NCBI GenBank assembly: GCA_011390955.1
Contig: JAABRM010000062.1
Span: 1 to 43,677 of the forward strand
From: Oscillatoriales cyanobacterium
GTDB taxonomy: Bacteria; Cyanobacteriota; Cyanobacteriia; Cyanobacteriales; Laspinemataceae
DNA length: 43,677 nucleotides
Direction of reading: 5' to 3'
Positions 1-10,054 of this stretch are shown here, piece after piece (the stretch's first letter is position 1; each line of letters begins with the position of its first letter). The position numbers were made by a program, and so were the translations under genes. Under the pieces are notes generated by a model, which searched no databases, was not told where the DNA came from, and saw only the letters and a list, made by a program, of their open reading frames with translations.

Positions 1-2
1 CT

Positions 3-68
3 AATGCTTATACAGCAGAAGGGATAGCGAGTGCAGCCGTTGCACCATTAAAGGTTCTACCTTTATAA
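3..68 (+). CDS. C-terminal fragment of an upstream gene (possible)
   Basis: An open frame enters from the left edge and stops at TAA 66-68, giving the last 21 residues of a possible protein that ends in a hydrophobic AVAPLKVLPL stretch. The only support for it being a gene end is that a strong rho-independent terminator follows about 125 bp downstream on the same strand. The product cannot be recognised from so little sequence. Confidence 0.3.
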   Translation, partial: NAYTAEGIASAAVAPLKVLPL

Positions 69-191
69 AGACAAGAACTATTACGCATTTCTACATTAGT
101 AGATTTTAGTAGGTTTGGTCAAACGGTTACAGTTAATTAAAATGAAATTATCCCATAATCTTGCCCCATCCTTCGCGGGGGCGAAAATATA

Positions 192-216
192 CCGAGGAAA
201 AGTCCTCGGTTTTTTT
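192..216 (+). terminator. Rho-independent terminator
   Basis: A perfect 7-bp stem CCGAGGA/TCCTCGG (192-198 and 203-209) with an AAAG loop is followed directly by seven T residues. It would end transcription of the gene entering from the left edge and separates it from the LOG-like gene at 286. Confidence 0.8.
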
Positions 217-285
217 AAAATCGACCTAACCTAAGCAGGAAAAAAATTTTTAATTACTATGATTTTTTTCAAAAAATCCAATCTT

Positions 286-900
286 ATGAAAAAAACAATC
301 GTCGGCATTATGGGACCGAGCCTCGGTGCCACTGAAATTAATCTAAAAAATGCTTATAAACTCGGAAAATTGATTGCCGAAAACGGCTGGGTATTACTTA
401 CAGGGGGCAGAAAATCCGGGGTGATGGATGCGGCCAGTCTGGGGGCAAAATCCGCTAATGGTCTGACTATTGGGATTCTCCCGGAAGCGGATACGCAAAA
501 TATTTCTGATGCGGTAGATATTGCGATTGTCACCGGCATGGGTAGCGCCCGCAATAGTATTAATGTGCTTTCGTCTGATGTGGTGATTGCTTGTGGCATT
601 GGAGCGGGAACCGTATCAGAAATTGCCCTAGCAATTAAAGCGAATAAGCCAGTAATTTTGTTAAATAATGAACCAGAAAGTCAAGTTTTTTTGCAATATT
701 TATCCCCGAAAAATGTTATGATTGTTACGACCCCTGAAGAGGCGATCGGGCAAGTTCTGCAACTGCTGAACAAAAAACCAACAACAATCAACCAACAACA
801 ATCAACCAACAACAATCAACAATCAACAATCAACCAACAACAATCAACCAACAACCAACAATCAACCAACAACAATCAACCAACAACAATCAACCAATAA
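286..900 (+). CDS. TIGR00725/LOG-like Rossmann-fold protein with repeat-encoded tail
   Basis: The N-terminal ~163 residues form a SLOG/LOG-type nucleotide-binding Rossmann fold. Visible motifs are an N-terminal VGIMGPS loop, the LTGGRKSGVMDAA segment and the GAGTVSEIA segment that matches the GxGTxxE pattern of the family. The best match I know is the TIGR00725 group, whose substrate is not established. True LOG enzymes release cytokinin bases from nucleotides, but the canonical PGGxGTxxE is only partly kept, so I do not assign that activity. The last 40 residues are only P, T, I, N, Q and S, because the frame runs from position 778 into a heptamer repeat. ATG 286 is chosen over ATG 259 because family members begin close to the first beta strand. 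Neither start has a clear ribosome binding site. Confidence 0.8.
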   Translation: MKKTIVGIMGPSLGATEINLKNAYKLGKLIAENGWVLLTGGRKSGVMDAASLGAKSANGLTIGILPEADTQNISDAVDIAIVTGMGSARNSINVLSSDVVIACGIGAGTVSEIALAIKANKPVILLNNEPESQVFLQYLSPKNVMIVTTPEEAIGQVLQLLNKKPTTINQQQSTNNNQQSTINQQQSTNNQQSTNNNQPTTINQ

Positions 901-1000
901 CAATCAACAATCAACAATCAACAATCAACCAATAACAATCAACAATCAACAATCAACCAACAACAATCAACCAATAACAATCAACAATCAACCAATAACG
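778..1000. repeat. Heptanucleotide STRR array (CAATCAA/CAACAAT type)
   Basis: About 220 bp of A/C-rich sequence is built mostly on a 7-bp period (CAATCAA, CCAACAA, CCAATAA). The first 120 bp are read as the C-terminus of the LOG-like gene and the rest is spacer. Such short tandemly repeated heptamers (STRR) are known in filamentous cyanobacteria. Confidence 0.9.
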
Positions 1001-1001
1001 T

Positions 1002-1033
1002 ATAAAGCGCCTGAGTTGCCTCAGACGCTTTAT
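1002..1033 (-). terminator. Hairpin terminator at the end of the atp operon
   Basis: Two 14-base arms (1002-1015 and 1020-1033) pair with one mismatch around a TTGC loop. The hairpin lies 33 bp beyond the atpC stop codon. The stem ends in ATAAAG/CTTTAT rather than in a long T run, so it may be a weak or bidirectional terminator. Confidence 0.6.
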
Positions 1034-1065
1034 ATAAAATCAGAAAAATGCCCTGTTGATTAAAA

Positions 1066-2016
1066 TTAACCCTTCAAGGCTTCAGCACCGCCAACCACTT
1101 CCAGAAGTTCCTGGGTAATGGCGGCTTGTCGCGCTTTGTTATAACTCAGAGTCAAGGTACTGATTAATTGGCTGGCATTTTCACTGGCGTTGTTCATCGC
1201 CGTCATCCGGGCTGCCAATTCACTGGCTGCGGCCTCTTGCAATCCTCGCAGCAGTTGGTTATTCAAATACAATGGCAACAAAGCATTGAGAATTTGAGCA
1301 GGATCTTGTTCAAAGATCATATCCCTTGGGAAGCTGCGAATAGAGGGGGTAACTTTTTCCCGTTCCACTTGGAATTGTCCGCCTCTGGTGGTTAAACGGA
1401 ACATTTCATCGTCAGCAACTTCTAACCCTTGAGGATCCAAAGGTAACAAAGTTTGGACGACGGGACGAGAACTAATCAAAGAGACAAACTTGGTGTAGAT
1501 TAATTCCACCCGATCCACACTTTCCGAGAGGAACAAAGACAGAAGTTCATCGGCAATTTGAGAAGCTTCTGTGGCTGTGGGAATTTGTTCTAAACCCGTA
1601 TAGTTTGCATCAATCGGTTGATTGCGGCGTTGGAAATATTGCGTTGCTTTGCGACCGACGAGGACGAACTTATAGTCAAGACCTTCGGCTTTCAGTTCTT
1701 TTGCCCGAGCTTCAGCGCGTTTGATCAGGTTACTGTTGTAACCGCCACATAAACCGCGATCGCCGGTCACGACCAACAGACCAACGGTGCGAACTTCTCG
1801 CTTTTGCAGCAAAGGCAGATCCACGTCTTCAAACTTCAGACGGGACTGGAGACCATAGAGCACCTGAGCCAATTCATCAGCAAAAGGACGAGTCGCGGTC
1901 ACTTGTTGTTGTGCCCGACGCACCTTAGCTGCTGCCACTAAGCGCATGGCCTCGGTAATTTTTTTAGTATTTTTAACGGACTGAATGCGATCGCGAATCG
2001 TTTTGAGATTTGCCAT
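1066..2016 (-). CDS. atpC: F-type ATP synthase subunit gamma
   Basis: This is the central rotor shaft of F1, coupling c-ring rotation to catalysis in the alpha3beta3 head on thylakoid membranes. The 316-residue length and the opening [20 protein letters not shown] are typical of cyanobacterial gamma, as is the C-terminal helix with [12 protein letters not shown]. The extra segment shared by cyanobacterial and chloroplast gamma is present around residues 195-235 ([11 protein letters not shown]). It has no cysteine, so the thiol redox switch of chloroplast gamma is absent; the only cysteine is in GLCGGYNSN. This is the last gene of the operon, with a GGGGA ribosome site 7 nt before ATG. The symbol follows cyanobacterial use; in E. 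coli naming this subunit is atpG. Confidence 0.97.
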   Translation of the reverse strand: MANLKTIRDRIQSVKNTKKITEAMRLVAAAKVRRAQQQVTATRPFADELAQVLYGLQSRLKFEDVDLPLLQKREVRTVGLLVVTGDRGLCGGYNSNLIKRAEARAKELKAEGLDYKFVLVGRKATQYFQRRNQPIDANYTGLEQIPTATEASQIADELLSLFLSESVDRVELIYTKFVSLISSRPVVQTLLPLDPQGLEVADDEMFRLTTRGGQFQVEREKVTPSIRSFPRDMIFEQDPAQILNALLPLYLNNQLLRGLQEAAASELAARMTAMNNASENASQLISTLTLSYNKARQAAITQELLEVVGGAEALKG

Positions 2017-2113
2017 AAATTTTCCCCATAATTGCGGAATAGAAATCGCGGAATAGAAAGCCAGAAGTTCTCTTAATCCTGACTTCTGACTTCTGAGGAC
2101 AGCAGACCAGTGC

Positions 2114-3655
<1,542 letters not shown>

Positions 3656-3670
3656 TTATTGGCTAACGAT

Positions 3671-3833
3671 GTTGATTGTTGATTGTTGATTGTTGATTGT
3701 TGATTGTTGATTGTTCTTTGTTCTTTGTTCTTTGTTCTTTGTTCTTTGTTCTTTGTTCAACAACCAACCAACAAACAACCAACAACTTTCCAACAAACAA
3801 CCAACAACCAACAACTTTCCAACCAACAACCAA
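3671..3833. repeat. Heptamer STRR array inside the atp operon
   Basis: The atpA-atpD spacer consists of about five copies of TTGATTG, six copies of TTCTTTG and then A/C-rich AACAACC/CCAACAA units. All have a 7-bp period. The polarity changes from G/T-rich to A/C-rich near 3757. The array lies between co-transcribed genes, so it must be transcribed if the operon is polycistronic. Confidence 0.9.
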
Positions 3834-3835
3834 CA

Positions 3836-4387
3836 TTATGTCTTACTGTTCAAACGCATCCCAATTCGCCGCAGTTGTCCCCGCAGACTGGCATCAATCA
3901 CTTGAGAGCCGACTTTAATAATCACACCCCCAATTAATTCACTGTCCAGTTTGAGTTCTAGTTCTACCTGATTGGCGTTGGCGATCGTTTTGACTCGTTC
4001 TTTCACCGCCTGCTGTTGGGCTTCGTTTAGTTCTACCGCACTGGTGACTTCAGCGAGTACCGTTTGATTCAGCTTACGCAGAATTGCCAGATATTGTTGG
4101 CAAATTCCTTCTAAAAATAGGATGCGTCTGCGATCGACTAGCAGTTTCAAAAAGTTAACGGTGTAGGGATGAATTCGATCGCCTACAATCTGGTTAACCA
4201 CTGCTTTCTTGACCTCTAATTTCACCAAAGGATTGGCCAAAAGATCCTTTAGTTCGGCGGACTCTTGCAGTAGACTCAGCAAAGAACGCACATTTTCGCC
4301 GATTTCTTCGGTGATATTGTGGGTTTGCGCCACAGACATTAAGGCTTGGGCGTAGGGTTCGAGAACTTGTGCTTGTACAACGCTCAT
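3836..4387 (-). CDS. atpD: F-type ATP synthase subunit delta
   Basis: Delta (OSCP-type) joins the top of F1 to the b/b' peripheral stalk. The protein has 183 residues, the family norm, with an N-terminal helical domain (LEPYAQALMSVAQ) and the C-terminal signature ELIGGVIIKVGSQVIDASLRG. ATG 4387 is preferred over the in-frame TTG 4390 because GGAGG lies 6 nt before the ATG and only 3 nt before the TTG. The atpF stop and this start share one base (TGATG), so translational coupling is likely. E. coli naming calls this gene atpH. Confidence 0.96.
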   Translation of the reverse strand: MSVVQAQVLEPYAQALMSVAQTHNITEEIGENVRSLLSLLQESAELKDLLANPLVKLEVKKAVVNQIVGDRIHPYTVNFLKLLVDRRRILFLEGICQQYLAILRKLNQTVLAEVTSAVELNEAQQQAVKERVKTIANANQVELELKLDSELIGGVIIKVGSQVIDASLRGQLRRIGMRLNSKT

Positions 4388-4920
4388 CAACCACCTCCGA
4401 GCAGTGCAATACTGCGATCGATTAACTTGTGTTGTTTGCCTTCGTCTAGCTGAGTTTTCATTTGGCTTTCCACGTTTTGTAAAGCCATTGCGGTTGTGAG
4501 TTGACGCAATTCAGCGATCGCTCTTTCTTGAGCGGCGCTAAGATCCTGAACCGCTTCCGCTTGTAACCGCTCAATATCTTTTTGAGCCTGAGCTAAGATA
4601 GCTTCTTTAGCGGCTTTAGCTTTTGTTTCAGCTTCAGCGCGGATCCTATTCGCTTCAGCTTGCGCCTGTGCCAATTGCTGCTGTTTTTCTGCCAAAGCGG
4701 CAGCCGCATCTTTTTGGCGTTTTTCTGCAGAGGCGATCGTGGAAGCGATCGTTTCGCGCCGTTCTGCCAGGATTTTTCCCAACACGCCACGGCCAAAGTA
4801 AACCAATACACCTATAACAATGATCAGGTTAACAACGTTGGTTTCAAATATGTCTAAATTTAGACCGAAACCGCCTTTTGAAGCTGCCTCCGCATGGGCC
4901 AGCAACCAAAAATTACCCAT
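4387..4920 (-). CDS. atpF: F-type ATP synthase subunit b
   Basis: Subunit b is one of two peripheral stalk proteins. An N-terminal leader-like stretch (MGNFWLLAHAEAA) precedes one membrane helix around residues 28-47 (NVVNLIIVIGVLVYFG). After it comes a long charged coiled coil rich in A, K, E and Q (AERRETIAS to the end). The length of 177 is typical. Cyanobacterial b can have a short processed N-terminal extension, and the HAEAA motif could be such a site, although that is inference. It overlaps the atpD start by one base and follows atpG, its b' partner, by about 96 bp. Confidence 0.96.
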   Translation of the reverse strand: MGNFWLLAHAEAASKGGFGLNLDIFETNVVNLIIVIGVLVYFGRGVLGKILAERRETIASTIASAEKRQKDAAAALAEKQQQLAQAQAEANRIRAEAETKAKAAKEAILAQAQKDIERLQAEAVQDLSAAQERAIAELRQLTTAMALQNVESQMKTQLDEGKQHKLIDRSIALLGGG

Positions 4921-5016
4921 GATACTCTATTGATTACTCCCTTAATTAATGCGGTTCTCAGTTTTTATCAGTTAATATCGAGAAAGTTGTCATAATTATG
5001 AGTCACTTTCTCAACC

Positions 5017-5502
5017 CTAACTATTGACCAACTCAGAACCTAAGAGTCTTTCTAGAATCTGGCGGCTCAAAGCATCGACTTGTTGCTCTAAAGAAGCCAA
5101 TGCTTCTTGTTTTTGCTGGTTGATTTCTTTTTGAGCCTGTTCCCGTTGGTTTTGGGCTGCTTGCATCGCAGCGGCTATTTCATTCGCGGCCATTTTTTGG
5201 GCATCTGCTTGGGCTTGGGCAATAATTTGTTGAGCCTGCTTACGGCTACTGGCAAGCTCTTGCTCATATTGTTTAGCGAGTTGTTCAGCTTTGGCCAAGC
5301 GTTCTTTTGCCTCTTGTTTGTTAGAGCGGATATATTCGTCTCGCTCATCAATTGCTTGAGTAAGGGGCTTGTAAAAGATTGCGTTTAAGATAGCCGCCAG
5401 AATCAGAAATTGTAATGCCATGAAAGGCAAGGTGGCGTTAAAATCAAACAGCCCACCTTCCGCAGCCTCTTCTACGGCTAGTAGGATTGTCCAGTGCGTC
5501 AT
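5017..5502 (-). CDS. atpG: F-type ATP synthase subunit b'
   Basis: This is the divergent second b-type stalk subunit, found in photosynthetic bacteria and chloroplasts (where it is called subunit II), and it forms a b/b' heterodimer. One membrane helix (about residues 27-46, [21 protein letters not shown]) is followed by an uninterrupted coiled coil with many Gln and Ala. The length is 161 residues. The upstream spacer to atpH carries a 138-bp MITE-like insertion that ends about 60 bp before the start codon. In E. coli-style naming atpG means gamma; here it is b'. Confidence 0.95.
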   Translation of the reverse strand: MTHWTILLAVEEAAEGGLFDFNATLPFMALQFLILAAILNAIFYKPLTQAIDERDEYIRSNKQEAKERLAKAEQLAKQYEQELASSRKQAQQIIAQAQADAQKMAANEIAAAMQAAQNQREQAQKEINQQKQEALASLEQQVDALSRQILERLLGSELVNS

Positions 5503-5563
5503 ATCAAATCGGCACCAAGGGTGCTATTGGGTTGAGCTTATTATTGACAAAACAGAAAAAATC

Positions 5564-5701
5564 CTTGTATGTAGAGACGTTACCGTTGCTGAGTAACTGG
5601 TACACAGGGTGATGGCTCTGCTCACGTGGTGGCATTTGTTGCCGCTTGGTGACAGGAGCCGTCTCACGATTGCTTAAGGGCGTAACGTCTCTACCTACAA
5701 G
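5564..5701. mobile_element. MITE-like element with 20-bp terminal inverted repeats
   Basis: Ends 5564-5583 and 5682-5701 are inverted copies of each other with one mismatch; the core GTAGAGACGTTAC is identical. The 138-bp interior has no open frame. Short elements ending in GTAGAGACGT are common in cyanobacterial spacers. This one lies between atpH and atpG inside an essential operon. I see no clear target duplication. Confidence 0.65.
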
Positions 5702-5713
5702 AAGGGCTATATT

Positions 5714-5968
<255 letters not shown>

Positions 5969-6012
5969 TTAGTAGAGTACAAGTTAAACGACACAACGAA
6001 ATTTATTTAAAC

Positions 6013-6068
6013 GGGCAAAATTTGCTTTGCCCAGGGCGATAAACATTGCGGGCGCAACGCTTGCGCCC
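6013..6068. repeat. Two adjacent palindromic hairpins in the atpH-atpI spacer
   Basis: GGGCAAA (6013-6019) pairs with TTTGCCC (6026-6032), and GGGCGCAA (6050-6057) pairs with TTGCGCCC (6061-6068). The second resembles the dispersed cyanobacterial repeat built on GGGCGCAAGC. Neither has a T run, so these look like repeat-derived RNA hairpins and not terminators. Confidence 0.6.
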
Positions 6069-6134
6069 CTACAGGGTTTGCACCGGAGTTTTTGAGTAGC
6101 CATTTAGACAAGACTGATTTGGTCTGTCAAATCA

Positions 6135-6890
6135 TTACTCGTGATGCTCTTCGCCATGACCTTCAATCGCCTCTCCGATGTAAGCCCCGGCCAGGGTGGC
6201 AAAAATTAAGGCCTGAATTGCACTGGTGAATAACCCTAAAATCATCACCGGCAGGGGGATGAATAAGGGAACCAGCAGAATAAACACTGCCACCACCAAT
6301 TCATCGGCTAGAATGTTACCAAATAGACGGAAACTCAGCGAGAGGGGTTTGGTAAAATCTTCTAGGATGTTAATTGGCAGAAGAATCGGCGTGGGCTGAA
6401 TATACTTCGAGAAGTATCCCAAACCACGTTTCCTCAGTCCAGCGTAGAAATACGCCAAGGACGTTAGTAGAGCCAATGCTACGGTGGTATTGATGTCACT
6501 GGTTGGAGCCGCTAGTTCTCCCGATGGCAAGTGGATTAGTTTCCAGGGAACTAATGCACCTGACCAGTTAGAAATAAAGATGAACAGAAACAATGTGCCG
6601 ACAAAGGGCACCCACGGACGATACTCTTTTTCGCCGATTTGGTTTTTGGTCAAATCCCGGATAAAGTCCAGGGCATATTCCATCACGTTCTGGATGCCGC
6701 TCGGTACTCGTTGGATATTCCGAGTGGCGGCGAAGGATGCAACTATCAGTACAGCAATTACGAACCAGGAGGTCATGAATACCTGCCCGTGTAATTTTAA
6801 ATTGCCTAACTGCCAGTAAAAGTGTTGGCCTACTTCTAATTCGGCGAGTGGAACAAGGTTAAATGTGTTTAACACCTCGATCATGTCCAT
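6135..6890 (-). CDS. atpI: F-type ATP synthase subunit a
   Basis: Subunit a supplies the two proton half-channels next to the c ring. The protein has 251 residues with several membrane helices. The essential arginine is Arg188 within [16 protein letters not shown], and the last helix holds [20 protein letters not shown] His/Glu-rich tail (HGEEHHE) ends the protein. The first ATG (6890) is two codons before a second ATG, and either could be used. It follows atp1 by 48 bp. Confidence 0.96.
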   Translation of the reverse strand: MDMIEVLNTFNLVPLAELEVGQHFYWQLGNLKLHGQVFMTSWFVIAVLIVASFAATRNIQRVPSGIQNVMEYALDFIRDLTKNQIGEKEYRPWVPFVGTLFLFIFISNWSGALVPWKLIHLPSGELAAPTSDINTTVALALLTSLAYFYAGLRKRGLGYFSKYIQPTPILLPINILEDFTKPLSLSFRLFGNILADELVVAVFILLVPLFIPLPVMILGLFTSAIQALIFATLAGAYIGEAIEGHGEEHHE

Positions 6891-6938
6891 TCAGGGATTT
6901 TCCCCGGAGGGAGTTGAGGTTTTCAATAGGTTTCTGAC

Positions 6939-7385
6939 TTACTTAGATTCAGGCAGAAGGGTCGTTCGCAATACATAGACGACGATCGCAGCTTTATAGG
7001 TGAGAAATCCCAAAAATATGGGAATTATCTGTAGCTGATTCAATTGGGTGGCCAGTATCATCAAGCCAACAAACAGCCCTAGCCTGCCAGAGATTAATGG
7101 CGGGGCGGAGCCGTTTATTTTCCCAACGTCTCTTGCCAACATTCTCAAGTAAACCACACCTGCGATCGCTCCGATCAAATAATTCAATGCCGTACTTAGG
7201 GAGTAACCCCACCAAGTTGACATGAATATGAAGGCCGTCATTGCTAGGGTGACTAATAACAACTGGTTTTGCAGGTCGTAATAGTCTTGCATTGCGGCAT
7301 TTGGCGGGTTTTCCGCAGCCTCACTGGTGGTGAGTTGTTCTGCGGCAGCAGGGGTTGGTTCAGGCAAGTTGTCAGGCAAATTCAC
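6939..7385 (-). CDS. atp1: ATP synthase protein I (AtpI/Atp1-like assembly factor)
   Basis: This is a 148-residue protein with a soluble, Glu/Ala-rich N-terminus of about 40 residues and then four predicted membrane helices (first about LLLVTLAMTAFIFMSTWWGYSL, shortened here, near residues 43-62). Its place as first gene of the operon before atpI is diagnostic of the cyanobacterial atp1 gene. The family (UncI-like) helps assemble the c ring in some bacteria but is not a structural subunit. Sequence conservation is low, so the call rests largely on position and topology. Confidence 0.9.
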   Translation of the reverse strand: MNLPDNLPEPTPAAAEQLTTSEAAENPPNAAMQDYYDLQNQLLLVTLAMTAFIFMSTWWGYSLSTALNYLIGAIAGVVYLRMLARDVGKINGSAPPLISGRLGLFVGLMILATQLNQLQIIPIFLGFLTYKAAIVVYVLRTTLLPESK

Positions 7386-8178
7386 AGGCTACAATAAATT
7401 TTGACCAGATCGTTTACTGGTATGGAACAGACCACAAAAGATAATATCACGCCGTGCTGACAATGCTAAAAAAAAATTAAATAGGTATTTTTCTAGATCG
7501 ATAAAATATAAAGATTTCACTTTATTCTTGCTTTAATTATAACGTTGTCTTATTTATTCAATCAGGTTTTTTAGTGATATTTTTTTGCATTAAAAAAGTA
7601 AAAAAAATATTTACTCTGCTCCAGATTTAGCTAAGATCCGCCAACAAGTAAGTATTCCTTGACATTTTCGCCTGATTTCTCAAAAAATCGCCCATGAAGT
7701 TGTTTCGCGGCGGGAAGAAGATTAGCGATCGAGGGTATGGGATCTATCGGCGTGGGTGGCAAAACAACAGCGATCGCCCCTACCCCAGAAACCCAAAACA
7801 TGGGTGATGGTTTGGAGATCGCCTAATTAATTATTGCTTATCTGTCACAAATTATTGCTGACACAAATGTTGCAGCAATTTTATATGCAACAAACATCGT
7901 TCTAGCGTTGTAACTATATTTTTTGCCATCCGGGATCGACAAAAATCCGATGGTTCAGAAGCAGCAGGGGATGCAATTATTTTTGTCCCCTTGCTTATTT
8001 CTTTGAGTAGACTTGATGACTGAGGCGATCTGAGCTAGGCGATGATTCACAAATAGTCAGTAAAGAGAAATCTCTATGCTTCACAAATAGTCAGTAAAGA
8101 TAAATCTCTATAGTTTGGGAAAAATCCCGATTGTTAGCGGATCATTTTTTGTCTAAATCGTCTGTAGCGCTATTTTAA
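7386..8178. other. Long spacer upstream of the atp operon
   Basis: No convincing gene is seen in 793 bp. A 37-codon frame at 7693 has no supporting features. The AT-rich stretch 7440-7640 is the likely location of the atp operon promoter, but I cannot place -10/-35 boxes with confidence. A direct repeat with a 34-bp period lies at 8046-8111 and is listed separately. Confidence 0.5.
8046..8111. repeat. Two direct repeats, 34-bp period
   Basis: Two 32-bp copies (8046-8077 and 8080-8111) differ at one base. Each contains CACAAATAGTCAGTAAAGA and ends in AAATCTCTAT. They sit 68 bp beyond the stop of the small membrane protein gene at 8179-8391. The duplication is recent by its identity, and its function is unknown. 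Confidence 0.8.
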
Positions 8179-8391
8179 TTAGAAAGTCTCTTCAAATCTC
8201 TGATTTAGGCGATCCACAAGCAAAATCACAAAACCGGCCAGTTGTATTGGCCACGGGGCGAGAATAATTCCACAAATCAATAGAATGGCGGCGATCGAAG
8301 CGGCCATTACCACCACGGTTTCTTCAGCGGCATGACGGAGTAGCCAAACAAAGACGAAACCAAATACTAGGGTGACTAGGTACAGAGGCAT
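8179..8391 (-). CDS. Small two-helix membrane protein (70 aa)
   Basis: I do not recognise a named family. The 70-residue product has two hydrophobic segments (VTLVFGFVFVWLL and ASIAAILLICGIILAPW), then a C-terminal hydrophobic/amphipathic end (GFVILLVDRLNQRFEETF). The start MPLYLVTL at 8391 is chosen over the longer frame to 8565. GAGGAAA lies a suitable distance before this ATG, and the extra N-terminal 58 residues look non-coding. The gene at 34606-34827 encodes a protein with the same layout and the shared APWxxQL motif, so the two look like distant paralogues. Function unknown. Confidence 0.7.
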   Translation of the reverse strand: MPLYLVTLVFGFVFVWLLRHAAEETVVVMAASIAAILLICGIILAPWPIQLAGFVILLVDRLNQRFEETF

Positions 8392-9140
8392 AGTTGCTGT
8401 TTCCTCATAAAAGGTAAGTGAAGTGTATAATAAAACACCTATTTTTTTTGATCTGCGTTGATTGTAGCATTCGCTACTATTTTGTAAAGAGATCATTGTC
8501 TTGAATTTATGACATATTTTCAGAATATTAAGTAAATCTAAAATTAGAGAAAATTTGCTGGGCAAAGATTTTCAGCATTATTGCTCAGTCAAGATAAGCA
8601 ATTTTGGGAGAAAATTTTACCCCAAGTAAAGCAATTGATTTGTCAGCAATGGCGATCGCAAGGAATTTGATTGATTTCACCCAGACTCACATTGCAGAGG
8701 TCAAGGTTCTGAGTAATGATTCAGAAAATAAGTTAGGGATTAAAACCGCATAAAGCTTACATCGTAAACCTTTGAGGTATTTTTTCCCGAAAATAAATTC
8801 CCCCAGGTTCAGGAGTTGATGATTGGCTGATTCTGGAGAAAACTATGACTAAATTTTGATTACATATTCATTACATATTCATTACATTTTTATTACATAG
8901 CCTGATAACTATAATGCCGATCGCAAGAAAGGTTATATGTCAATTTGTCTTCGGTTCTCACCGCGAATTTGGCCGGGGAAGATCGGTCAGCGATCGGCAG
9001 GATCCTACCCCCTCAGTTCAGTCATGCCGGTGCTAAATAAACCGGACTCGCTGAACCCCATCAACTTTTACACTGTTCTGACGGCGCGGTTCACGATAAA
9101 TTAGAAATGAAATTCTTATCCAAGAACAATTAGGAGATCA
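8392..9140. other. Spacer between divergent genes
   Basis: About 750 bp hold no gene I can support. An 11-bp tandem repeat (TTCATTACATA-like) occurs at about 8860-8900. Promoters for the minus-strand membrane protein gene and the plus-strand bolA gene should lie here. The sequence before bolA ends in an AGGAGA ribosome site at 9131-9136. Confidence 0.5.
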
Positions 9141-9401
9141 ATGGTTAGTCCAGACCAAGTAGAGGCAATGCTGAAAGCGGCATTACCGGACGCTGAAGTG
9201 CAGGTTCAAGATTTAACCGGCACCCGCGATCACTATCAGGTAGTTGTGGTTTCATCCGCATTTGCCGGGAAAACCATCGTCAAACAGCATCAAATGGTCT
9301 ATGGCGCCCTGCAAGAAGCCATGTCTAGCGAAGCGATTCATGCTTTAAGTATGAAAACTTATACCCCAGAAGCTTGGCAACAAGTTACCCAAGCGGTCTA
9401 G
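9141..9401 (+). CDS. BolA/IbaG family protein
   Basis: This 86-residue single-domain protein has the BolA fold order: an N-terminal helix ([19 protein letters not shown]), the strand segment [27 protein letters not shown] and the C-terminal block [14 protein letters not shown]. The last block holds the histidine that, in this family, helps ligate a [2Fe-2S] cluster with a monothiol glutaredoxin. The next gene is exactly such a glutaredoxin (grxD, 140 bp downstream), which supports a role in iron-sulfur trafficking or iron sensing. AGGAGA lies 4-5 nt before ATG. Confidence 0.93.
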   Translation: MVSPDQVEAMLKAALPDAEVQVQDLTGTRDHYQVVVVSSAFAGKTIVKQHQMVYGALQEAMSSEAIHALSMKTYTPEAWQQVTQAV

Positions 9402-9541
9402 GTAAACTGAGATCAGACGGCTAAAAATCACTTGATCATGATCAATGCGGATATTTTTCGTCTGTTTTTCCTAGAAGCGTGAAGATAGCGCTAAAATTTA
9501 TCACTAGAACTTACAACCGATCGAGATAGTAAGACCAAAAC

Positions 9542-9865
9542 ATGACTCCAGAAGCGAAAGAGCGAATCGATAATTTAGTCCATCAGAACAAGATTCTGGT
9601 GTTTATGAAGGGCAATAAACTCATGCCCCAGTGTGGTTTTTCCAACAATGTGGTCCAGATTTTGAATACTCTGGGTGTTCCTTACGAAACTGTTGATGTT
9701 TTGGAGGACTATGAGATCCGTCAGGGGATTAAAGAATATTCAAACTGGCCAACCATTCCCCAAGTTTACCTGAATGGGGAATTTATTGGGGGTTCTGATA
9801 TTATGATTTCTCTTTATCAGAAGGGTGAGTTGCAACAAATGGTAGAAGTTGCATTGGCCTCTTAG
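9542..9865 (+). CDS. grxD: Grx4-type monothiol glutaredoxin
   Basis: The 107 residues match the single-domain monothiol glutaredoxin length. The active site is CGFS at residues 31-34 (MPQCGFSNN). Family features also present are Lys23 in FMKGN, the cis-proline TIPQVY and GGSDI near the glutathione-binding site. Such proteins hold and pass on [2Fe-2S] clusters, often with a BolA partner; bolA is immediately upstream on the same strand. A strong terminator follows about 20 bp after the stop, so bolA-grxD probably forms its own transcription unit. Confidence 0.96.
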   Translation: MTPEAKERIDNLVHQNKILVFMKGNKLMPQCGFSNNVVQILNTLGVPYETVDVLEDYEIRQGIKEYSNWPTIPQVYLNGEFIGGSDIMISLYQKGELQQMVEVALAS

Positions 9866-9884
9866 ATTTCTAGATTTCTGATTA

Positions 9885-9925
9885 AAAAAGTCCTTGTGAA
9901 AACACAAGGACTTTTTCTTTTTTTA
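9885..9925 (+). terminator. Rho-independent terminator after grxD
   Basis: A 14-bp perfect stem (9885-9898 with 9903-9916) closes an AAAA loop. The 3' arm ends in TTTTT and is followed by CTTTTTTTT. It can also act from the opposite strand because the 5' arm begins with an A run. It would serve grxD. Confidence 0.9.
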
Positions 9926-10054
9926 TGGGATGAATTCTGAAATATGGGATTTTCAAGGGTGAGTGATGGGCAACCGGGACACCAGGATCGCCCCTAGGCA
10001 TTTTGAATTAAAATATTGTTTTCTAATTTTTTAGCTAAATCAGAAAATTAAAAA

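Noticed and set aside
7693-7803. 37-codon frame upstream of the atp operon
   Set aside because: It is short, HIP1-rich and without a ribosome site.
8392-9140. tRNA or structured RNA gene in the spacer
   Set aside because: I looked for cloverleaf arms and a T-loop and found none. Some short palindromes near 9030 are not enough to call an RNA.
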